From Gammaproteobacteria bacterium (GTDB lineage Bacteria > Pseudomonadota > Gammaproteobacteria > UBA5335): a DNA stretch of 9,783 nt. Below the pieces are notes generated by a model. The model worked only from the letters and a program-made list of their open reading frames with translations, had not been told where the DNA came from and made no database searches. The translations under genes and the position numbers were made by a program. Of this stretch, positions 6,483-9,783 are shown piece after piece (position 1 is the stretch's first letter; each line of letters begins with the position of its first letter). The stretch is taken from assembly GCA_011620145.1 (NCBI GenBank), contig WOZT01000190.1, positions 12,672 through 22,454 of the forward strand. The letters are read 5' to 3'.

Positions 6483-7082
6483 TTACAGTTCGCTGCTGTG
6501 CTCGGCGAGATAGCTGGCCACACCCTCGGCGGTGGGTTTCATGCCGGCCTTGCCTTTGCGCCATCCGGCGGGGCAGACCTCGCCATGCTCTTCGGTGAAC
6601 TGCAGGGCTTCCACCAGACGCAGCATCTCGTCCACTTCCCGGCCCAAGGGCAGGTTGTTGACCACCTGATGCTGCACGATGCCTTCCTTGTTGATCAGGA
6701 AAGACGCCCGCAGCGCGACGCCATCCGGATGTTCCACGCCATAGGCACGGACGATCTCGTGGCGCACATCGGCGACCATCGGGAACTGGACAGGGCCAAT
6801 GCCGCCCTTTTCCACCGGTGTATTGCGCCAGGCATGGTGAGTGAACTGGGAATCGATGGACACGCCGACCACCTGCACGCCCAGGTCCTTGAACTTGGAG
6901 ACCCGATGGTCATGGGCAATGATTTCCGAGGGGCACACGAAGGTGAAGTCCAGCGGCCAGAAGAACAGGACAACGTATTGACCCTTCAGATCCGACAGAC
7001 GGAAGGCTTCGTTGATGCTGCCATCGGGCATGACGGCGGCGGCGGTGAAGTCGGGGGCGGGTTGGGTGACCAGAACGCTCAT
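6483..7082 (-). CDS. Typical 2-Cys peroxiredoxin (AhpC/Prx1 family)
   Basis: Predicted 199-residue cytosolic peroxidase that reduces hydrogen peroxide, organic hydroperoxides or peroxynitrite. The peroxidatic cysteine is Cys50 in PLDFTFVCPSEI (43-54). The resolving cysteine is Cys170 in EVCPAGWRKGKAGMKPT (168-184), placing it in the typical 2-Cys class. VVGVSIDSQFTHHAWRNTP (71-89) and LRASFLINKEGIVQHQVVNNLPLGR (124-148) are family landmarks. It carries GGIG (93-96) and a Tyr-Leu near the C-terminus (191-192), resembling the GGLG and YF motifs linked to over-oxidation sensitivity. Reduction is probably by thioredoxin, given trxB next door and no ahpF here, but an unlinked AhpF cannot be excluded. 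ATG at 7082 follows GGAAGGAG with an 8-base spacer. A promoter with an OxyR-like operator lies upstream. The symbol ahpC would be possible but is not certain. Confidence 0.93.
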   Translation of the reverse strand: MSVLVTQPAPDFTAAAVMPDGSINEAFRLSDLKGQYVVLFFWPLDFTFVCPSEIIAHDHRVSKFKDLGVQVVGVSIDSQFTHHAWRNTPVEKGGIGPVQFPMVADVRHEIVRAYGVEHPDGVALRASFLINKEGIVQHQVVNNLPLGREVDEMLRLVEALQFTEEHGEVCPAGWRKGKAGMKPTAEGVASYLAEHSSEL

Positions 7083-7127
7083 GGCAGGAACTCCTTCCTT
7101 ATGGATAAAAACCGGGTTACAGGTTCC

Positions 7128-7156
7128 ATTCTAAGAAACCCATTGGGATAAATGAA
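7128..7156 (-). promoter_or_regulatory. Candidate promoter of the peroxiredoxin gene
   Basis: On the minus strand TAGAAT (7133 to 7128) is a five-of-six -10, preceded at 17 bases by TTCATT (7156 to 7151), a poor -35 with three of six matches. The start site would be near 7121, giving a leader of about 39 nucleotides. A poor -35 next to the OxyR-like operator at 7157-7193 is what an activator-dependent promoter would show. Confidence 0.45.
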
Positions 7157-7193
7157 ATGAAAAAAATATTAATCGGAAATAGATTGAAGCTAT
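7157..7193 (-). promoter_or_regulatory. OxyR-like operator upstream of the peroxiredoxin gene
   Basis: ATAGATTGAAGCTAT at 7179-7193 matches one OxyR dyad, ATAGntnnnanCTAT, at every specified position. Seven bases to the promoter side, 7157-7171, is the place for the second dyad. It matches poorly (A, T, a and T at four of ten positions), as is common for one half of real OxyR sites. The whole 37-base element would cover about -36 to -72 from the predicted start, directly abutting the -35. The established OxyR consensus is two such dyads separated by seven bases. OxyR itself is not encoded in this window. Confidence 0.55.
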
Positions 7194-7232
7194 CGAGACT
7201 TCATCCAAGCGGTCATTTTCTCCGGATCGCCG

Positions 7233-7247
7233 GGCGGGCACACCGCC
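7233..7247 (-). terminator. Small GC hairpin just after sqr
   Basis: GGCGG (7233-7237) and CCGCC (7243-7247) pair around a 5-base loop, immediately after the sqr stop codon at 7249-7251. On the transcript strand no U tract follows. It may contribute to 3'-end formation ahead of the peroxiredoxin promoter, but the structure is short and the call is weak. Confidence 0.22.
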
Positions 7248-7248
7248 T

Positions 7249-8499
7249 TCAGGCCGGTTCGGGATAGTTGCGGGCCCGGTGATGGGGCACATTGATTTCA
7301 TAGCCCCGCAACATGATTTCCCAATACAGGAACGGCAACAGGCTGGTTTTCATCCACCACATGCTGCGCCGCTCCACATAGGGATCAAGCGGGAAGGTGG
7401 GCGTGACCACGCCGTCATAGACGAACTCGGCCAGCATGACCTTGCCGTTGGCGGTGGTCAACGGGCAGGTGCCGTAGCCGTCGTAGCGATGGGTCGGTTC
7501 CTTGCCGCGCATCTGGGCCAGAAGATTCTTCACCACCACGGGCGCTTGCTGGCGCACCGCGCCGGCGGTCTTGGAATTGGGTGTGGCGGCCACATCCCCC
7601 AGGGCGTAGATATTGGGGTATTTCACGTGGCGCAGGCTGAACTTGTCGACATCCACAAAGCCTGCCGCATTGGCCAGGGGGCTTTGGCGGATGAAATCCG
7701 GGGCCCGCTGGGGTGGGGTGACGTGCAGTAAATCAAAAGCCTGCTCTACGCGGGTCTTCTGACCGTCGCCCGCTGTGGCCTCGAATGTGGCACGCCGGGC
7801 AGGCCCATCCACCGCCACCAGCTGGTGTTGGTAATGCCGATTTACGCCGTAGCGATCGGCGACTTTTTCCAGCGCGCGGGCAAAGGGAGGGACCCCGAAG
7901 ATCACCGGCGTGGCAAGGTAATAGTGCAGGTCGGCGCTTTGCCCCTTGCGCTGGAAATGGTCGGCGGCGAGATACAGGATTTTCTGGGGCGCGCCAGGGC
8001 ATTTGAAAGGCATGGGCGCGGCGGTGAATACGGCATTGCCGCCCTGGAAACCCTGGATGCACTCCCATGTATAGGGGGCCATGTCGTAACGGTAATTGCT
8101 GCATACCCCGTTCTGCCCCAAGCTTGCTTCCAGCCCGTCGATGGCGCCCCAGTCGCAGATGATGCCGGGGCAAACGATGAGATGGTCGTAGCCCACAGTC
8201 GCGCCATCCGCCAACACCACTTGATGATGACCAGGCTCGATTGCGCTGACCGCATCCTGGATCCAGGTGGCCCCCATTGGCATCAGGCCACGCATGGCGC
8301 GGCGGGTGGACGTGTCGGCAAACACACCAGCGCCCACCAGGGTCCAGCCGGGCTGGTAGTAATGGAATTCAGCCGGCTCGATCACCGCGACGTCGAGGCG
8401 GTTGTTCAGGCGTAACAGGCGGGAGGCGACCGCCAGACCGGCGGCGCCGCCGCCGATGACGACGATTTGGTGGCCCTGGGACGGAAACGTGGCAGCCAT
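7249..8499 (-). CDS. sqr: Sulfide:quinone oxidoreductase, type II (SQOR-like)
   Basis: Predicted 416-residue flavoprotein that oxidises sulfide to sulfane sulfur and passes electrons to membrane quinone. The N-terminal FAD Rossmann motif IVVIGGGAAGLAVASRL spans 12-28, followed by EFHYYQPGWTLVGAG (44-58). Two cysteines align with the catalytic pair of human SQOR: Cys167 in FKCPGAPQKILYL and Cys345 in GTCPLTT. LLHVTPPQRAPDFI (257-270), FVDVDKFSLRHVKYPNIYALGDV (281-303) and NSKTAGAVRQQAPVV (308-322) are shared with that type. The C-terminal WWMKTSLLPFLYWEIMLRGY (381-400) is the amphipathic membrane-attachment segment. No signal peptide is seen, so it should act on the cytosolic membrane face. 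ATG at 8499 follows GAGGA with a 6-base spacer. No persulfide dioxygenase, rhodanese or FisR regulator is adjacent, so detoxification versus energy metabolism cannot be decided. Confidence 0.92.
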   Translation of the reverse strand: MAATFPSQGHQIVVIGGGAAGLAVASRLLRLNNRLDVAVIEPAEFHYYQPGWTLVGAGVFADTSTRRAMRGLMPMGATWIQDAVSAIEPGHHQVVLADGATVGYDHLIVCPGIICDWGAIDGLEASLGQNGVCSNYRYDMAPYTWECIQGFQGGNAVFTAAPMPFKCPGAPQKILYLAADHFQRKGQSADLHYYLATPVIFGVPPFARALEKVADRYGVNRHYQHQLVAVDGPARRATFEATAGDGQKTRVEQAFDLLHVTPPQRAPDFIRQSPLANAAGFVDVDKFSLRHVKYPNIYALGDVAATPNSKTAGAVRQQAPVVVKNLLAQMRGKEPTHRYDGYGTCPLTTANGKVMLAEFVYDGVVTPTFPLDPYVERRSMWWMKTSLLPFLYWEIMLRGYEINVPHHRARNYPEPA

Positions 8500-8532
8500 G
8501 GTTATTTCCTCTGGAAGCGCTCAACTGGCTTT

Positions 8533-8562
8533 AAGATAGCCGCAAAACGGGGTTGTGGTCAG
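8533..8562 (-). promoter_or_regulatory. Weak candidate promoter for sqr
   Basis: On the minus strand CTGACC (8562 to 8557, four of six) and TATCTT (8538 to 8533, four of six) are 18 bases apart, upstream of the sqr ATG at 8499. Neither hexamer is strong. It is offered because the 104-base gap after the NlpC gene suggests sqr is transcribed on its own and nothing better was seen there. Confidence 0.25.
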
Positions 8563-8603
8563 TCACGCTTGTGTTGCATGGGCGCGAGGCATGGCCTTTG
8601 GGT

Positions 8604-9143
8604 TCACGACGAATCCGCGAGGAGGCGCTCCATGGTGAGCGCCCCTGCATAGCGGGGCGCCCAGTAATTCGGGTCGATGACATCGACTCGGACACTCTTT
8701 CCGGAGGAGGGCGCATGCACCATACGACCCTCGCCCATGTAGATCCCGACGTGCGACACCGCGCCGTCGATGCGGAAAAACAACAGATCTCCTGGCGCCA
8801 ATGCGTGTGGAGGAAGCTTGCGTGCCTGCTGGGCCTGGTCGATGGCGCGGCGCGGCAAGCGAAATCCCGCTTGGCGATAGGCGTAGGTCACCAGGCCGCT
8901 GCAATCGAAACCGCCCGGCGCCATGCCGCCCGGCCGATAAGGCTGGCCGGTCATCGCCAGGGCCTGAGCCACCACTTCCAGGCGCCGGGCCGCCAGATCG
9001 GGGAACTGCCCTGGGGCAGGCAGGGCTTCCGGCGCGGGCGGGTGAATCGGCGCACAAGCACTCAGTGCCAGCAGCAGCCAAAGCAGGATCATGTGCCCGT
9101 TGACCACCGGCAACGATGGGAAATAGGACACAGGCCTACGCAT
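8604..9143 (-). CDS. NlpC/P60-family peptidoglycan endopeptidase lipoprotein
   Basis: Predicted 179-residue envelope enzyme of the Spr/NlpC type, which cleaves peptide cross-links or stem peptides of peptidoglycan. The Cys-His-His triad is visible: Cys81 in GGFDCSGLV, His131 in GAVSHVGIYMGEG, and His143 in MVHAPSSGKSVRV. A hydrophobic stretch ending in the lipobox LSAC (Cys30) predicts lipidation and anchoring in the envelope, followed by a Pro-rich linker (31-48). The start is uncertain. ATG at 9143 gives a signal with an Arg-Arg n-region and lies 5 bases after the mgtE stop. ATG at 9092 would leave only 12 residues before the lipid-bearing Cys with no basic n-region. Neither has a strong Shine-Dalgarno. 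The frame is open further upstream inside mgtE, but that part is not coding. Close spacing suggests co-transcription with mgtE. Confidence 0.86.
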   Translation of the reverse strand: MRRPVSYFPSLPVVNGHMILLWLLLALSACAPIHPPAPEALPAPGQFPDLAARRLEVVAQALAMTGQPYRPGGMAPGGFDCSGLVTYAYRQAGFRLPRRAIDQAQQARKLPPHALAPGDLLFFRIDGAVSHVGIYMGEGRMVHAPSSGKSVRVDVIDPNYWAPRYAGALTMERLLADSS

Positions 9144-9148
9144 CCTGT

Positions 9149-9783
9149 TCACCGCAGAAACACACTTGCCAGGCCCAGAAAGATGAAAAAACCGCCGCTG
9201 TCGGTGATGGCAGTGAGCAATACGCTCGATCCCAGGGCCGGATCCCGTTCCAGCCGATGCATGGTGAGGGGAATGAAAATCCCCATCAGGGCAGCCAGCG
9301 CCAGATTGAGCAGCATGGCGGCGCTCATGACCAGGCCCAGGTTCAGATTGCCATAGAGCAGATAGGCCACCGTGCCGACAACGCCGCCCCATACAACGCC
9401 ATTGAGCAGCGCCACCTGCATTTCCTTGCGGATCAGCCGACGGGTATTGCTGCCGGTGATCTGTCCCAGGGCCAGGGCGCGGATGATCAACGCGGAGGTC
9501 TGATTGCCGGTGTTGCCGCCGATGCCGGCGACGATGGGCATGAGCGCCGCCAAGGCCACCAGCCGCTCGATGGTGCCCTCAAACAGGCCGATCACCCGCG
9601 AGGCGATCAGGGCCGTGACCAGGTTGACGGCCAGCCAGGGCCAGCGGTTGCGTACGCTGGGCCCGACCCCGGCGAACAGGTCTTCCTCCTCGCGCAGACC
9701 GGCTCGTCCCAGCATTTCCGCATTGCGGGCTTCCTGCAGAAAATCCACCACCGCGTCGACGGTGAGTCGCCCCAGAACACGCC
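9149..9783 (-). CDS. mgtE: Magnesium transporter MgtE, C-terminal part (cut by window end)
   Basis: The last 211 or so residues of MgtE, a Mg2+-gated magnesium channel of the inner membrane; the N-terminal and most CBS-domain sequence lies beyond the window. The visible part begins at the end of the CBS region (RVLGRLTVDAVVDFLQEA). A connecting segment with LREEEDLFAGVGPSVRNRWPWL leads into about five membrane helices. Signature elements are MPIVAGIGGNTGNQTSALIIRALALG, whose GGN-GNQ pore motif is diagnostic, and the last helix LLTAITDSGGFFIFLGLA. The Asp there corresponds to the Mg2+-coordinating residue of the family. The reading frame is open to the window edge without a stop. It is probably translationally close to the lipoprotein gene that follows 5 bases after its stop. 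In other bacteria MgtE is usually controlled by Mg2+ through the protein itself or a leader, which cannot be assessed here. Confidence 0.93.
   Translation of the reverse strand, partial: RVLGRLTVDAVVDFLQEARNAEMLGRAGLREEEDLFAGVGPSVRNRWPWLAVNLVTALIASRVIGLFEGTIERLVALAALMPIVAGIGGNTGNQTSALIIRALALGQITGSNTRRLIRKEMQVALLNGVVWGGVVGTVAYLLYGNLNLGLVMSAAMLLNLALAALMGIFIPLTMHRLERDPALGSSVLLTAITDSGGFFIFLGLASVFLR

Noticed and set aside
9144..9392. N-terminal extension of the NlpC lipoprotein back into mgtE
   Set aside because: It overlaps the certain mgtE coding sequence in another frame and would bury the lipoprotein signal about 110 residues inside the protein.

Overview
This is a GC-rich chromosomal window that looks like ordinary core genome from a proteobacterium. 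Gamma-, betaproteobacterial or Acidithiobacillia-like ancestry would all fit; I cannot place it more precisely. The pointers are a complete minCDE operon with E. coli-like MinD and MinE, a TrxB close to the E. coli enzyme, a sulfide:quinone oxidoreductase of the mitochondrial/type II kind, and FNR-like and OxyR-like operator sequences. No insertion sequence, phage gene, CRISPR array or toxin-antitoxin pair was found.

Layout, left to right. Bases 1-41 are the 3' end of a serine-type tRNA. A 339-base gap with two small hairpins and a candidate promoter leads to the only plus-strand protein gene, an APC/CAT-type amino-acid permease (381-1769). Every other protein gene is on the minus strand, so transcription runs right to left: the 3' part of mgtE (cut by the window edge), an NlpC/P60 lipoprotein, a type II sulfide:quinone oxidoreductase (sqr), a typical 2-Cys peroxiredoxin, thioredoxin reductase (trxB), phosphoglycerate mutase (gpmA), a small unknown membrane protein, minC, minD, minE, and a Host_attach/baeRF-like protein that converges on the permease.

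Functional themes. (1) Redox and sulfur: sqr makes sulfane sulfur from sulfide and feeds electrons to quinone. The peroxiredoxin reduces peroxides, and TrxB supplies reducing power through a thioredoxin that is not in this window. A 15-bp perfect match to one OxyR dyad lies where OxyR would activate the peroxiredoxin promoter, and a 12-bp hairpin separates the peroxiredoxin gene from trxB. (2) Division-site placement: minC-minD-minE, with minD most likely starting at a TTG codon behind a strong GAGGAG. (3) Envelope: MgtE magnesium channel and a peptidoglycan-hydrolase lipoprotein. (4) A Host_attach-family gene behind a probable FNR/Anr class II promoter, hinting at expression under low oxygen.

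I found no convincing undescribed multi-gene system. The items most worth a second look are regulatory: the OxyR-like and FNR-like sites and the peroxiredoxin-trxB hairpin. Next come the unknown 107-residue membrane protein and an unusual GpmA variant.
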